From contig CAJTBF010000010.1 in assembly GCA_910574195.1 (NCBI GenBank), forward strand, positions 62,001-126,000: a DNA stretch of 64,000 bases. Reading direction: 5' to 3'. The notes below the pieces were generated by a model, which was given only the letters and a program-made list of their open reading frames with translations, ran no database searches and was not told the DNA's origin. How positions within the stretch are numbered: position 1 is the stretch's first letter; each line of letters begins with the position of its first letter. The position numbers and the translations under genes are program-made. Source of the stretch: Lachnospiraceae bacterium (GTDB taxonomy: Bacteria; Bacillota; Clostridia; Lachnospirales; Lachnospiraceae). Of the stretch, positions 1-8,531 are shown one piece after another.

Positions 1-353
1 ATCTGCAGTTTTTTTGAAATCTGCTTTGTGGCTTCAATAATGCGGGAACTGACAATTTTTTTTGCTAAAACTCTTCCCTGTTGACGCAATTCTCCGATCA
101 TGGAATCCACACCGACCATATTACGGGAAATTTTCGGTACGGATACGAAAACACCGGAGCCGCGAACTCGATACAAAACACCCCACCCTACTAAAATATC
201 CACTGCCTGCCGAAGAGTAGAACGGCTGATTCCCCACATCTCACACAAATCTCTTTCGGAAGGAATTCTGGTATTTGCTGTCAATCGATTCACTGCGATA
301 AAATCTTCTAACTTTTCTACTGCTTCTGTTCCCGGAGGGATTCGGTAATCCAT
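1..353 (-). CDS. GntR-family (HutC subfamily) transcriptional regulator, C-terminus outside window
   Basis: The gene runs leftward off the window; 117 codons are visible from the ATG at 353. Residues about 10-75 form a GntR winged helix: recognition region IPSERDLCEMWGISRSTLR, then the wing YRVRGSGVFVS. The residues after it (MVGVDSMIGELRQQG) look like the start of a UTRA ligand domain, which points to the HutC subgroup that senses small metabolites, often sugar phosphates. It lies downstream of the MATE gene and the leftward sugar-kinase operon. It is the best local candidate to bind the ACTTGTAT-n7-ATACAAGT repeat at 8500-8524, because HutC-type sites often contain TTGTAT/ATACAA halves. The regulator-site pairing is inference; the family call is firm. 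Confidence 0.9.
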   Translation of the reverse strand, partial: MDYRIPPGTEAVEKLEDFIAVNRLTANTRIPSERDLCEMWGISRSTLRQAVDILVGWGVLYRVRGSGVFVSVPKISRNMVGVDSMIGELRQQGRVLAKKIVSSRIIEATKQISKKLQ

Positions 354-522
354 AATTTTACTTCCTTTCGACAAAACTCAACAGCAAAAGTGAATATCTG
401 TCTGTGTTATAAGTTTATCATATTCGTGGATAAAAAGATATCACAAAAAGAGATTTTATTTAAATTTTAGGAGCAATTTCAACGATTTTCGAAAAAATTC
501 CTGTTTAAAAATCTCTGTTTTT

Positions 523-1917
523 TTACATTCCCAGTCTCTTTTTCCAGCGCTTCATGCGGTACCATGTAACCAGAAGGAGACAGCGGCAGACATTGTCAGC
601 CACCATACAGATCCAGACGATGGTCAGACCTGCCTGGAATTTTTCAATAAATACCCAGCTTAGGAAAATCCGGATGCCCCACATCGTAAAGATGGCGAAC
701 AGGAATGGGGTTCTTGTCTCTCCGATTCCATGAAATACTCCTTCAAATATAATAAATACTGCAAACAAGGGCTCGCTGACGGCGACAATTTTCAAAACTT
801 TCGCTCCTAACGTGATGACGTCCGGATCATTGGAGAAAATCCGCATGATGAAAGGAGAAGTAAAGAAGAGGAAGATGGACATCACGGTCATAATTGATAC
901 CGCAATTTTCAGTCCGGCCTTTGCCACTTCATGTAGTTCTTTTTCGTCTTTCCGTCCTACGGCATTCCCGGAGAGCGTACTGACGGCAGTCTGCATTCCA
1001 TATCCGGGGATATAAAAGGCTTCCTCGATTGCCAGCGCGATAGAGTGTGCGGCGGTACTTAAGGTGCCCAGTCGGGCTACCAGTGAGGAGAAGATGACAT
1101 AGCCGCCGCCCACAACGAAACGTTCTCCCATCAGAGGAACGGAAACCTGAAGACAAGATTTTAACAGCTTCCAATCCGGTACAAGGGAAAGTCCACGCAG
1201 AGTAGTCATGGGGTTTCGCATTGCGGCAATAAAGAGCAGGATACCGCCCAGACTCTGACTTACAGCCGTTGCGATTGCCGCGCCCGCTACCCCCCATCCT
1301 GCGCCGGGGATTACAAAGGAGACGGCGGCGATGGTGATCGGAGTACCGGGACCGATCAGAAACTGGTTCAACACAATATTTAAAATATTTACAAAGATAT
1401 TAATTGCCATAGGCGTTTTCGAATCTTTGTTGGCTCGCAGTACATTCCCATATATCACGGTGGAGCCTTTTAACAGCATCGGGCAGGAGGTAATGAAAAA
1501 GTATAAACTTGCCTCATGCCAGATCTCCGGACTTGCGCCCATCCATTTAGGCAGGACAGGGCTGATCCCAAGCGAAACGGCAGTCTCAATGATGGAGAGA
1601 GGCAGCAGAACCCATAATGCCTGCGCGGAAGTACGGTGTGCGGATTCCATATCTCCTTCCCCGGTATAGCGTGCGATAAAGGAAAGAAGACTGATGCTCA
1701 TGGAAAAGAAAATTCCGTTGAATAACCAATTGACCGTACTGGTCAGTCCCACCGCAGCGCTTGCTTTGGCGCCGATATGTCCCACCATAGCGGTATCTAC
1801 ATATAATACGGCAGTCTGTAATGCCTGCTCCAGAATGGTAGGTGCTCCGAGAACCCAGAGATTCCGCATCATATTGGGTTTTGCAGGAAGCTGATTGGTT
1901 GAGGTGGATACATTCAT
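523..1917 (-). CDS. MATE-family multidrug/cation antiporter
   Basis: A 464-residue integral membrane protein with about twelve hydrophobic segments in two similar halves. The N-terminal region LWVLGAPTILEQALQTAV and the following VDTAMVGHIGA are typical of MATE exporters (MatE domains at about 15-175 and 240-400). The ATG at 1917 was chosen over an upstream in-frame ATG at 2010 because AAAGGAGG lies just before it and the extra 31 residues do not resemble the family. MATE proteins expel drugs or metabolites in exchange for Na+ or H+. The substrate here cannot be read from sequence. It is separated from the upstream isomerase gene by about 400 bases of hairpin-rich DNA, so it is probably transcribed separately. 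Confidence 0.9.
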   Translation of the reverse strand: MNVSTSTNQLPAKPNMMRNLWVLGAPTILEQALQTAVLYVDTAMVGHIGAKASAAVGLTSTVNWLFNGIFFSMSISLLSFIARYTGEGDMESAHRTSAQALWVLLPLSIIETAVSLGISPVLPKWMGASPEIWHEASLYFFITSCPMLLKGSTVIYGNVLRANKDSKTPMAINIFVNILNIVLNQFLIGPGTPITIAAVSFVIPGAGWGVAGAAIATAVSQSLGGILLFIAAMRNPMTTLRGLSLVPDWKLLKSCLQVSVPLMGERFVVGGGYVIFSSLVARLGTLSTAAHSIALAIEEAFYIPGYGMQTAVSTLSGNAVGRKDEKELHEVAKAGLKIAVSIMTVMSIFLFFTSPFIMRIFSNDPDVITLGAKVLKIVAVSEPLFAVFIIFEGVFHGIGETRTPFLFAIFTMWGIRIFLSWVFIEKFQAGLTIVWICMVADNVCRCLLLVTWYRMKRWKKRLGM

Positions 1918-2013
1918 ACTTTTTCCTCCTTTCGAATGTATTTGCGATGTCCAAAAGCATACCCGGTAGTATTCATAGATACCGTAGGAAGAAAAGGGTA
2001 GTCTGCACAAGGG

Positions 2014-2073
2014 ACATCCCCTGTTTTACAGATCAGAAAGATTTGATTTTCTGATACATAAAACAAGGGATGT
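2014..2073. repeat. 60-bp imperfect inverted repeat (26-bp arms)
   Basis: Arms 2014-2039 and 2048-2073 match at 22 of 26 positions around a 7-base loop. It lies about 100 bases upstream of the MATE start and would sit in its leader RNA. There is no T-run after the stem on the minus strand, so it is not a standard intrinsic terminator. It may be a small palindromic mobile relic or an RNA stem. Confidence 0.55.
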
Positions 2074-2160
2074 TGCGGAATAATCAGGATTCCCTGCTAT
2101 TGTACAACATCCTCTGTTTTTCTGCAATATCCGTTCCTGTCCTTTCGATGATTTCCGGTT

Positions 2161-2293
2161 ACTATTCACGGCCTGAGAGGCCGCTCATAGCAACGGTTCG
2201 GGGCGATATTTAAAGTTTTGCTGCGCAAAAATCGCCCCTCACTGTTATCATTATTGAATAATATTCCTACAGAATGCGCTGGACTGCGCATTC
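2161..2293. other. Hairpin-rich gene-free block between isomerase operon and MATE gene
   Basis: The 406-base gap 1918-2323 holds no convincing gene. This part contains three perfect short stems: CGGCCT/AGGCCG (2169-2183), GGGGCGAT/ATCGCCCC (2200-2238, with an inner TTTTGC/GCAAAA stem) and GAATGCGC/GCGCATTC (2272-2293). On the minus strand these follow the stop of the isomerase gene, so they may end or trim that mRNA, although none is followed by a clear U-tract. Bases 2158-2169 plus neighbours read GTGAATAGTAACCG on the minus strand, a 14-mer that recurs at 22007-22020. Confidence 0.5.
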
Positions 2294-2323
2294 CGTGACA
2301 ACAGACTTACGCATCTTTGCATA

Positions 2324-3184
2324 TTATGCATGTTCCGGAAGGAATTCTCTCAGGTAATCCACAGATCTCTGTACGGAAGTGTGCGGATCTACCCAGTAGA
2401 TGCTATCATTGATCTCCAGATCTACATAACCGGTATAGTTATGTTTTTCCAGAGTTCGGATATATTCTTTCAGAGGAAGGTTTCCGTCTCCGAGAATGTA
2501 ATGTCCGGATGGATCTCCGTCTCCATAATGGATAAACTGAATCGCGTCTTCTCCCAATACGTCGTAATACTCTTCCAGTTCTTCTCCGGCAACGGCCATA
2601 GCAATCAAATCGACGCAGACCTTTAATGCAGGACTGTTTACTTCCGTGAGCATATCTTTCAATTGCGGCAGATTGTACAGCAGATTGCTCTCATAAGGTT
2701 GGAGTTGTTCTAACATCATGAAAATACCGCGCTTTTCTGCCATTTCACAAATTTTCTGCATACTTTCTACTGCCAGCTTCCAGCTTTCCTCCCGCGGAAT
2801 GTCGCGCAGGCCGCTGCCGGTGTTGATAAACAGACGATTGGTACCAAGTTCCAATGTATCGTCCATTGCCATATCAAAATAGTCCAGTGTACGATCGCGG
2901 ACAATTTGGTACGGAGAACTGATATCGTAAGGATATCCCAATGTCTCCGGGGTATAGATTACAAACTTCATGCCCAGGGATTCTGCTTTTTCCCTCATTT
3001 CCCGGAGTTTACGTGCAGCGGCGGCCGAAGTAGGATAATCCAGCCGGCAGAAATGGGGATTCGCACCCCAGAGATCAATATTTCGCACATTACAGCGCTT
3101 CATCGAATCCAGATAAAAATCGAACGTGTGATGTACATACTGTGCACTCATTACTGCAATCTGATCCATTGTAATAGTTGACAT
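2324..3184 (-). CDS. Sugar phosphate isomerase/epimerase (xylose isomerase-like TIM barrel, FrlC-related)
   Basis: A 286-residue AP-endonuclease-2/xylose-isomerase-like TIM barrel. Visible blocks are NIDLWGANPHF near the N-terminus, the FrlC-like stretch YTPETLGYPYDI at about residue 87, MLEQLQPYESNLL (a metal-ligand Glu on a strand), KVCVDLIAM, FIHYGDGD and GYVDLEIND. Family members epimerise or isomerise ketoses or their phosphates using a divalent metal. This is the last gene of the leftward operon, 11 bases after the second class II aldolase gene. It probably interconverts the product of the upstream FGGY kinase before aldol cleavage. The exact sugar is unknown. Confidence 0.8.
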   Translation of the reverse strand: MSTITMDQIAVMSAQYVHHTFDFYLDSMKRCNVRNIDLWGANPHFCRLDYPTSAAAARKLREMREKAESLGMKFVIYTPETLGYPYDISSPYQIVRDRTLDYFDMAMDDTLELGTNRLFINTGSGLRDIPREESWKLAVESMQKICEMAEKRGIFMMLEQLQPYESNLLYNLPQLKDMLTEVNSPALKVCVDLIAMAVAGEELEEYYDVLGEDAIQFIHYGDGDPSGHYILGDGNLPLKEYIRTLEKHNYTGYVDLEINDSIYWVDPHTSVQRSVDYLREFLPEHA

Positions 3185-3195
3185 AAAAATACCTC

Positions 3196-3825
3196 CTAAT
3201 TTTTGTTGTTCTTTTTTGCAAGTAGTGCCATATATGCTTTGTGGCAGACGTGTTCACACCAGAGTGCTTTGTCAAAAGCATCATTTAGATCTTTTCCTAC
3301 AAAGACAGCGCCGTGATTTCCCATCAGACAACAATCGTCGTCTCCCAGCGCTTCTGCGGTGACGGCTCCCACTTCCTGTGTGCCGGCGGCTACATAGTCT
3401 GCACAGCGAATCACACCGGTTAATCCTTCATTTACAATATCCAGAGGGACATCCATGCACATTGCCGCGAATACGGAAGCCCACAATCCATGTGTATGTA
3501 CGATAGCCTCTACGTCCGGACGTTTCCGGTAGATGGCAACATGGGTGTACCACTCAATGGTAGGATCGCTCCAGGGAACCATGATGGTTTCATCTACATC
3601 TGTTACAAAGCGTTCCCATCCACGGGCATCCCGGAGATTTTTCTGAAAACACCATACCGGGCTTCCGGATACATAGATCAGGCCGCTCTTTTTATCACGT
3701 ACGCTGACATCCCCGGATTCTCCGGAAGGAGAGAGTCCGGTGATATTCAGACGCTGGGTGCCTCTTGCTACTTCTTCTTTAAAAAGTTTTTGATCAAAAT
3801 CCTGAAAGACATTATAATTTTCCAT
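3196..3825 (-). CDS. Class II aldolase/epimerase (AraD/FucA family), complete metal site
   Basis: A 209-residue AraD/FucA-fold protein. The phosphate-binding GDVSVRD motif is at residue 38, the acid Glu91 is in EWYTHVAIY, and the zinc histidines His110 and His112 (HTH) plus His171 (GNHGAV) are all present. Family members cleave ketose-1-phosphates or epimerise ketose-5-phosphates. The ATG at 3825 has AAGGAGGAG 13 bases upstream; a start at 3873 would add 16 atypical residues. It lies between a second family member (44-base gap) and a TIM-barrel isomerase (11-base gap), so all three probably serve one pentose or hexulose phosphate pathway with the FGGY kinase at 6931-8472. Whether it is an aldolase or an epimerase cannot be decided from sequence. 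Confidence 0.83.
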   Translation of the reverse strand: MENYNVFQDFDQKLFKEEVARGTQRLNITGLSPSGESGDVSVRDKKSGLIYVSGSPVWCFQKNLRDARGWERFVTDVDETIMVPWSDPTIEWYTHVAIYRKRPDVEAIVHTHGLWASVFAAMCMDVPLDIVNEGLTGVIRCADYVAAGTQEVGAVTAEALGDDDCCLMGNHGAVFVGKDLNDAFDKALWCEHVCHKAYMALLAKKNNKN

Positions 3826-3869
3826 TCTGTTTAAGCTCCTCCTTTTTTGTGATAGATCATCGCCGGAAT

Positions 3870-4526
3870 TCAACCGATATAATGCAGGTCGCCAATCATG
3901 GAAGCATAGGTGATCTTCTGCGCCACCTCTTCCATCCAGGAAAGGTAGTTGATTGCATTGTCTACATTATCTCCGGTAGCGATACAGCCGTTATTATGGA
4001 GCATGACAAACTGTGTTCCGTGGAATTTCTCAATGACCTCGTCATAATAAGCCTGTGTTTTTGCGGGTTCCATGGTTACGACATCGGTACTGAAGTTCCA
4101 GTTGCCGAAATCAAAATCCTGCAGGATATATCCCTGCTCTACGAATACAAGTGGGATGGGTTCCTTGCGTCCTGCAAAAAGACCACAATATACAGGATAA
4201 GTATGGAGAATGGTATTTACTTCCGGACGGGCTTTATAGATGGCCAGATGAAGTTCCATATTCTCATTGGGAGGAGTGATATCATAGATCAGGTTTCCCT
4301 CGAGATCCACAACAGCCATATCTGTGCCGTGATATTGAGAGGGATCAGTCACTCCGATGAATCCTGGTTTGATGGACATGGCCACCAGTCCGCTTTCGGC
4401 ATCGCGTACACTGACGTCCCCCATCTTTTCGTTTGCGATGTGTCCCTCTTCATACAGACGACGCACACAGCGGGCAGCTTCGTCCTGAAAGAGTTTGATT
4501 CGGTAAGCGTCTTTTCTTGTTGACAT
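3870..4526 (-). CDS. Class II aldolase-like protein with altered zinc site
   Basis: A 218-residue paralogue of the next gene in the operon. It keeps GDVSVRD (residue 36), the acid Glu91 and a late His in MLHNNGC. However, the usual HxH zinc pair reads HTY (His108, Tyr110), so one expected ligand is replaced. The family normally needs three histidines for zinc. Possible explanations are another metal geometry, a different reaction, or a non-catalytic partner of the neighbouring intact paralogue; sequence alone cannot choose. The ATG at 4526 follows GGAGGT by 8 bases and was preferred to the ATG at 4541, which overlaps that ribosome site. Confidence 0.75.
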   Translation of the reverse strand: MSTRKDAYRIKLFQDEAARCVRRLYEEGHIANEKMGDVSVRDAESGLVAMSIKPGFIGVTDPSQYHGTDMAVVDLEGNLIYDITPPNENMELHLAIYKARPEVNTILHTYPVYCGLFAGRKEPIPLVFVEQGYILQDFDFGNWNFSTDVVTMEPAKTQAYYDEVIEKFHGTQFVMLHNNGCIATGDNVDNAINYLSWMEEVAQKITYASMIGDLHYIG

Positions 4527-4583
4527 AAAATGAACCTCCATTCTGTCCGGGGGTCTGCTCTTGTTCCCGGATCTTTTGCGGAA

Positions 4584-4611
4584 GGCCGCCCTTTTCCGTT
4601 AAAGGGCGGCC
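4584..4611 (-). other. Perfect 11-bp stem-loop inside the operon
   Basis: GGCCGCCCTTT and AAAGGGCGGCC flank a 6-base loop in the 101-base gap between the C_GCAxxG_C_C gene and the first aldolase gene. It is very stable and lacks a following U-run, so it may act in mRNA processing or partial termination between the two halves of the operon. Confidence 0.55.
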
Positions 4612-4627
4612 AAAATAAGTTGACGGG

Positions 4628-5086
4628 TTACTTTGTATAATCTGCAAGAATTTCATCGAGAATTTCACAGGCATCGACACAAAGCTGCGGACAGTCCTTT
4701 GTCAAATCCTGTTCACTGATGATCTCTTCATCTTCGGGTACGGAAAAACAATATCCGCCCAGCAGATCTTTGCAGTAAAGAGAACCATTTTTGTCGGCGA
4801 ATCTCTGTTTGAATTCCTGGAGTTTTTCTACGAGTATGTCATTCTGTTCATCGGAATTGGGCTGATCATAGCCGTAGGCCATACTGATCGCCAATGCGGC
4901 AGCCGTTACAGCGCCGCAGGTTCCGCCGCAGAAGCATCCGCCGCCTAAGCCGGAACTCATTTTCAGCGCCATGGACGGATCCAGGTTAAAGATATCAGCG
5001 GCATGGCTGAACACGCATTGCGAACAGTGAAATCCCTGTTCCTCCAACATCTCGTATGCTCTTTCGATTGTCATTTTTTTTATCAT
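4628..5086 (-). CDS. C_GCAxxG_C_C family (possibly redox-active) protein
   Basis: A 152-residue soluble protein with the family's spaced cysteines: HCSQCVF at about 20, GGGCFCGGTCGAV (the GCGxxxG-like core) at about 48, then isolated cysteines at YCKDLLGGYC, DCPQLCVDAC. The family is widespread in anaerobes and is thought to be redox-active; no reaction is established. It is encoded 19 bases downstream of a CoA-disulfide reductase, which suggests the two share thiol or electron chemistry. The start at 5086 is supported by GGAGGA 8 bases upstream; an internal ATG four codons later is less well placed. Confidence 0.8.
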   Translation of the reverse strand: MIKKMTIERAYEMLEEQGFHCSQCVFSHAADIFNLDPSMALKMSSGLGGGCFCGGTCGAVTAAALAISMAYGYDQPNSDEQNDILVEKLQEFKQRFADKNGSLYCKDLLGGYCFSVPEDEEIISEQDLTKDCPQLCVDACEILDEILADYTK

Positions 5087-5105
5087 GGCAGGTATCCTCC
5101 TCGAC

Positions 5106-6830
5106 TTAATAGAAGTTATAGTGGTCTAAAATGGGAGTCCGATGTTCGGTCTTGTCATTATAATATTCATATAAACTGATTCCCAGGTAAGAACCACTGA
5201 TATTATAGAGATTCCGATATCCATTCCCGCGCAGACAGCACAATGCATAATAACTGCGCTGGCTGGAACGGCAGTGAAGGTAAACCGGAATGTCACGCGG
5301 GATTTCATCCATACGCTGGCGAAGCTGACTTAACGGTACATTGTGTGCTCCATTCAGATGTCCCTCCGCAAACTCTTCTTCTTCCCGCACGTCCACGATA
5401 TATGCATTGCTTTCCACCAGACTTCGTACTTCATTTACATGTACTTGCCGGTAATTGCCGTATAAAATGTTCAATCCAACCATAGCGGCAAAATTGACCA
5501 CATCTTTGGCGGTTCCAAAGATCGGAGAATAGCAGAGCTCCAATTCTTTCAGATCTTCCAGCGTCGCATGCATGGTGATCATAGCGGCAATCACGTCAAT
5601 CCGTTTATCGGCGGCGCCTCTGCCGATGGCCTGTGCACCAAGGATCAGCCCCGTAGGTACTTCAAATACCAGTTTGAATACCATGTAATTACTGTCGGGC
5701 ATGATTCCTACTTTATCACTGGGGAAAATCAGAACCGAGTCATAAGTATATCCGGCCTTTGCCGCCATTTTTTCATTGAGGCCGGTAGATGCCGCATTCT
5801 GGTCAAATACACGGATACAGGAAGAGCCGATAAAGCCCCGATTGTTATGATGGATGCCGCAGATATGATCTGCAGCGGCACGTGCCTGTCTTTGCGCAGG
5901 GCCGGCAAGAGCCAGACGGCCATAGGAATGTGTCAGTGCATTATAGATCTCGATGGCATCTCCCACGGCATAAATATCGGGATCACTGGTTTGATAATTA
6001 TGGTTTACTTTGATCCCGCGGGTTTCTCCGATGGCTAACCCTGCATTTTTTGCCAGAGCCGTTTCCGGAGCAACCCCCACAGCCATGATGACGGCATCTG
6101 CCGAAACGGTAAATTCCTTTCCATCTTTCACGGCTTTTACGCAGCCCTCTTCAATGGCGGTGACACTGCTTTTGAGATACAAAGGAATGTTGTGATCGTC
6201 CAGTTCTTTATGTAAAATCTGTACCATATCATAGTCGAAGGGCGCCATGATCTGTTCCAGTCCTTCAATCAGGCTGACATCCTTTCCGGCTTTTTTGAGA
6301 TTTTCCGCGGTTTCGATTCCGATAAATCCGCCGCCGACCACCACGATCTGTTTGATTCCTTCCTGATCCACCGCAGCTTTGATTGCACGAATATCTGTGA
6401 CATTCCGTACGGTAAATACATTGGCGCGGTGAATTCCCGCAATACTGCCGGGAAGGATTGGCGCGGCTCCGGGGGCGAGAACCAGTTTATCATAAGTTTC
6501 TTCATAAGATTCTCCGGTGAGCAGATTCTTTACCGTCACTTTTTTAGCAGTTCTGTCAATGGCCGTGACTTCACTGTTGGTTCGGGCGTCAATGTCATGC
6601 TGTCTGCGGAAACTTTCCGGACTCATCAGGACTAAATCCTCACTGTCCGCAATCGTTCCACTTAGATGATATGGGAGACAGCAGTTGGAAAAGGAAACAT
6701 GCTCTCCTTTTTCAAACATGATGATCTCTGCTTTTGCATTGAGACGTCTGACACGGGCGGCAGCGGAAGCACCTCCGGCCACACCGCCTACAATAAGCAG
6801 TTTAAAAGGTTTACATTGATTTTCTGACAT
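5106..6830 (-). CDS. FAD-dependent CoA-disulfide reductase with C-terminal rhodanese domain
   Basis: A 574-residue flavoprotein of the CoADR-Rhd type. It has an N-terminal FAD fold (LLIVGGVAGGASAAARVRR, 11-29), the active-site region SFSNCCLPYHLSG with Cys50 at the position of the redox cysteine, and an NAD(P)H fold around IVVVGGGFIGIETAENL. The second FAD motif ends in YAVGDAIE. A dimerisation domain is followed by a rhodanese domain (about 465-560) with its cysteine in YLHCRSSQRS (Cys520). Relatives reduce CoA disulfides, persulfides or polysulfides with NAD(P)H. The adjacent Cys51 replaces the usual glycine of the SFxNCG motif. It is the second gene of the leftward operon and is paired with the cysteine-rich protein downstream. 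Its role beside a sugar pathway is unclear. Confidence 0.88.
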   Translation of the reverse strand: MSENQCKPFKLLIVGGVAGGASAAARVRRLNAKAEIIMFEKGEHVSFSNCCLPYHLSGTIADSEDLVLMSPESFRRQHDIDARTNSEVTAIDRTAKKVTVKNLLTGESYEETYDKLVLAPGAAPILPGSIAGIHRANVFTVRNVTDIRAIKAAVDQEGIKQIVVVGGGFIGIETAENLKKAGKDVSLIEGLEQIMAPFDYDMVQILHKELDDHNIPLYLKSSVTAIEEGCVKAVKDGKEFTVSADAVIMAVGVAPETALAKNAGLAIGETRGIKVNHNYQTSDPDIYAVGDAIEIYNALTHSYGRLALAGPAQRQARAAADHICGIHHNNRGFIGSSCIRVFDQNAASTGLNEKMAAKAGYTYDSVLIFPSDKVGIMPDSNYMVFKLVFEVPTGLILGAQAIGRGAADKRIDVIAAMITMHATLEDLKELELCYSPIFGTAKDVVNFAAMVGLNILYGNYRQVHVNEVRSLVESNAYIVDVREEEEFAEGHLNGAHNVPLSQLRQRMDEIPRDIPVYLHCRSSQRSYYALCCLRGNGYRNLYNISGSYLGISLYEYYNDKTEHRTPILDHYNFY

Positions 6831-6930
6831 TGATCTCTCCTCCTCTGAACATTTGTAGATAAAAATAGCAGATAAATTATTTTATGATTCATTTCTTCCG
6901 ATAGAACGAAACTACCTGAAAACCTCCTGT

Positions 6931-8472
6931 TTAACAGGAAGCAAGATCGTTTACCGTGTGCATCAGTTCCATGGTGGCCGGATAGAGGGCGTCATAAACT
7001 GCCTGATATTTTTTGTAGATCTCATGATTCTTTTCATTCGGAAAATAACTCTTTCCTGGTTTGATGAAATTCGTAAGACTTGCGAAGGTCTCAAAACCGG
7101 GATGCTTAATTCCGGAAGCTGCCATCAGCGCGTCGCCAAAGCTGGCGCCCACGGTAATTGCCGGAGTGCTGATCTCTTTTCCGGTGATATCTGCAATGAT
7201 CTGCATCCAGAGATCATTCTTTACGCCGCCGCCCACAGCAAAGATCTGTTCGATCGGTACATCGTGACTCATCATGATCTGTAATTGCTGATTTACGGAA
7301 TAACCTACGGCCTCCAGTGCACTGCGGTAGAGATGCTGCCGTGTATGAGATAAGGTTAAACCGAATAAGATCCCTTTTGCTTTTGGATCATTGATCGGTG
7401 TCCGTTCCCCGGCAAGATAGGGAAGGGTAACCAGGCCGTCGCTTCCGGGCGCAATCTGATCCACGCCCTCCATCATGGTCTGGTAAGCGTCGGGGCCGCC
7501 TTCTTTTTCCAGTTTCATGGCATCCGGGAAAAGAGCGTCGCGGTACCATTTGGTCAGAGAACCGGCGGTGTTGGTTCCGGCGGAGATATCACACAGGCCG
7601 GGTACAATAAATTCCTCTCTCCAGAGACGGTCGTCGTCTACCAGTCCTTCGGTACCAAGGATCATGTAAATAGAAGAACCGAATTGGATCATCATCTTTC
7701 CGGGCGCAACCACACCGGTACTGATAGCCTCTGCGCCGGAATCGTCTGTTCCTACGATAACCGGGGTACCGACAGCAAGACCGGTTTCTTTTGCTGCTGC
7801 TTCTGTGACATATCCGGCAATATCATTGGCCTCTTTGACTTCGGCAAGCTGGTCCGGGCGGCAGATGGGTCTGCAGGTTTCCGGATTGGGAGTACCGTCG
7901 TTGAAATAGAGAGGATTAAAGCTGGCGAGTCCTAAGAAACGGTCCACCACATAGTTCCCGGTCAGCTTGGCTGCGATGAAACTGGAACCGGTCAGAAACT
8001 TGTGCGCCTTGGCATAGACTTCCGGTTCCTTATTCTTGATCCAGAGGATCTTAGGCATTACATCACTGGAACATAAGGGGCGGCCGTACCATTTTTTGAT
8101 TTGTTCTTCCCCGTACAACTCAGTCAGTTCTGCCATTTCGTCTGTGGCGCGGGCGTCAATTCCATATAAGATTGCTTTCCGGAGAGGACGGCATTGCTCG
8201 TCTACCGGCAAACAATCTGCACCCAGCGCGCTGGTACCGATTGCTTTAATATCTTCCGGGGCCACACCGGATTTTTCAATCAGCGCGTTGCTGATGATAC
8301 AAAGATCGCCCCACCAGTCCTTATCTGCGTCATGTTCGTAATGTCCGGGAGCAGGATTCGTCATCGCATGTTCGGTGGCATGTTCGGCGATAATACTACC
8401 GTCGTCCGCGATCAATACGCCTTTGCTGGAATTCGTTCCGGTATCAATTCCCATAAAATATGCTTTTTTCAA
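6931..8472 (-). CDS. FGGY-family carbohydrate kinase (xylulokinase-like)
   Basis: A 513-residue sugar kinase with two actin-like halves. The N-terminal phosphate loop GIDTGTNSSKGVL is at residue 8, GTDDSGAEAISTGVV at mid-chain, and the C-terminal nucleotide-binding stretch is AVGGGVKNDLWMQIIADITG. The start is a TTG at 8472, ten bases after AAAGGAG; the next ATG (8454) would remove the first strand and has no ribosome site. FGGY enzymes phosphorylate ketoses or polyols. It heads a six-gene operon whose later products (two class II aldolases, TIM-barrel isomerase) fit breakdown of the phosphate it makes. The promoter (8532-8560) and a GntR-like operator (8500-8524) lie directly upstream. Confidence 0.86.
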   Translation of the reverse strand: MKKAYFMGIDTGTNSSKGVLIADDGSIIAEHATEHAMTNPAPGHYEHDADKDWWGDLCIISNALIEKSGVAPEDIKAIGTSALGADCLPVDEQCRPLRKAILYGIDARATDEMAELTELYGEEQIKKWYGRPLCSSDVMPKILWIKNKEPEVYAKAHKFLTGSSFIAAKLTGNYVVDRFLGLASFNPLYFNDGTPNPETCRPICRPDQLAEVKEANDIAGYVTEAAAKETGLAVGTPVIVGTDDSGAEAISTGVVAPGKMMIQFGSSIYMILGTEGLVDDDRLWREEFIVPGLCDISAGTNTAGSLTKWYRDALFPDAMKLEKEGGPDAYQTMMEGVDQIAPGSDGLVTLPYLAGERTPINDPKAKGILFGLTLSHTRQHLYRSALEAVGYSVNQQLQIMMSHDVPIEQIFAVGGGVKNDLWMQIIADITGKEISTPAITVGASFGDALMAASGIKHPGFETFASLTNFIKPGKSYFPNEKNHEIYKKYQAVYDALYPATMELMHTVNDLASC

Positions 8473-8499
8473 TTTTGTGTTTCTCCTTTCTACTTCTAT

Positions 8500-8524
8500 A
8501 ACTTGTATTAAATCTATACAAGTT
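8500..8524. promoter_or_regulatory. GntR/HutC-type operator for the leftward kinase operon
   Basis: AACTTGTAT and ATACAAGTT form a perfect 9-bp inverted repeat around 7 bases (taaatct). It sits at the expected transcription start of the promoter 8532-8560 and just before the ribosome site of the FGGY kinase, where a bound repressor would block initiation. The likely binder is the GntR regulator at 1-353. Confidence 0.6.
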
Positions 8525-8531
8525 TTTATTT

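Noticed and set aside
100-348. 82-codon plus-strand open frame at the left edge
   Set aside because: It lies antisense within the GntR gene, whose minus-strand frame encodes a clear winged helix.
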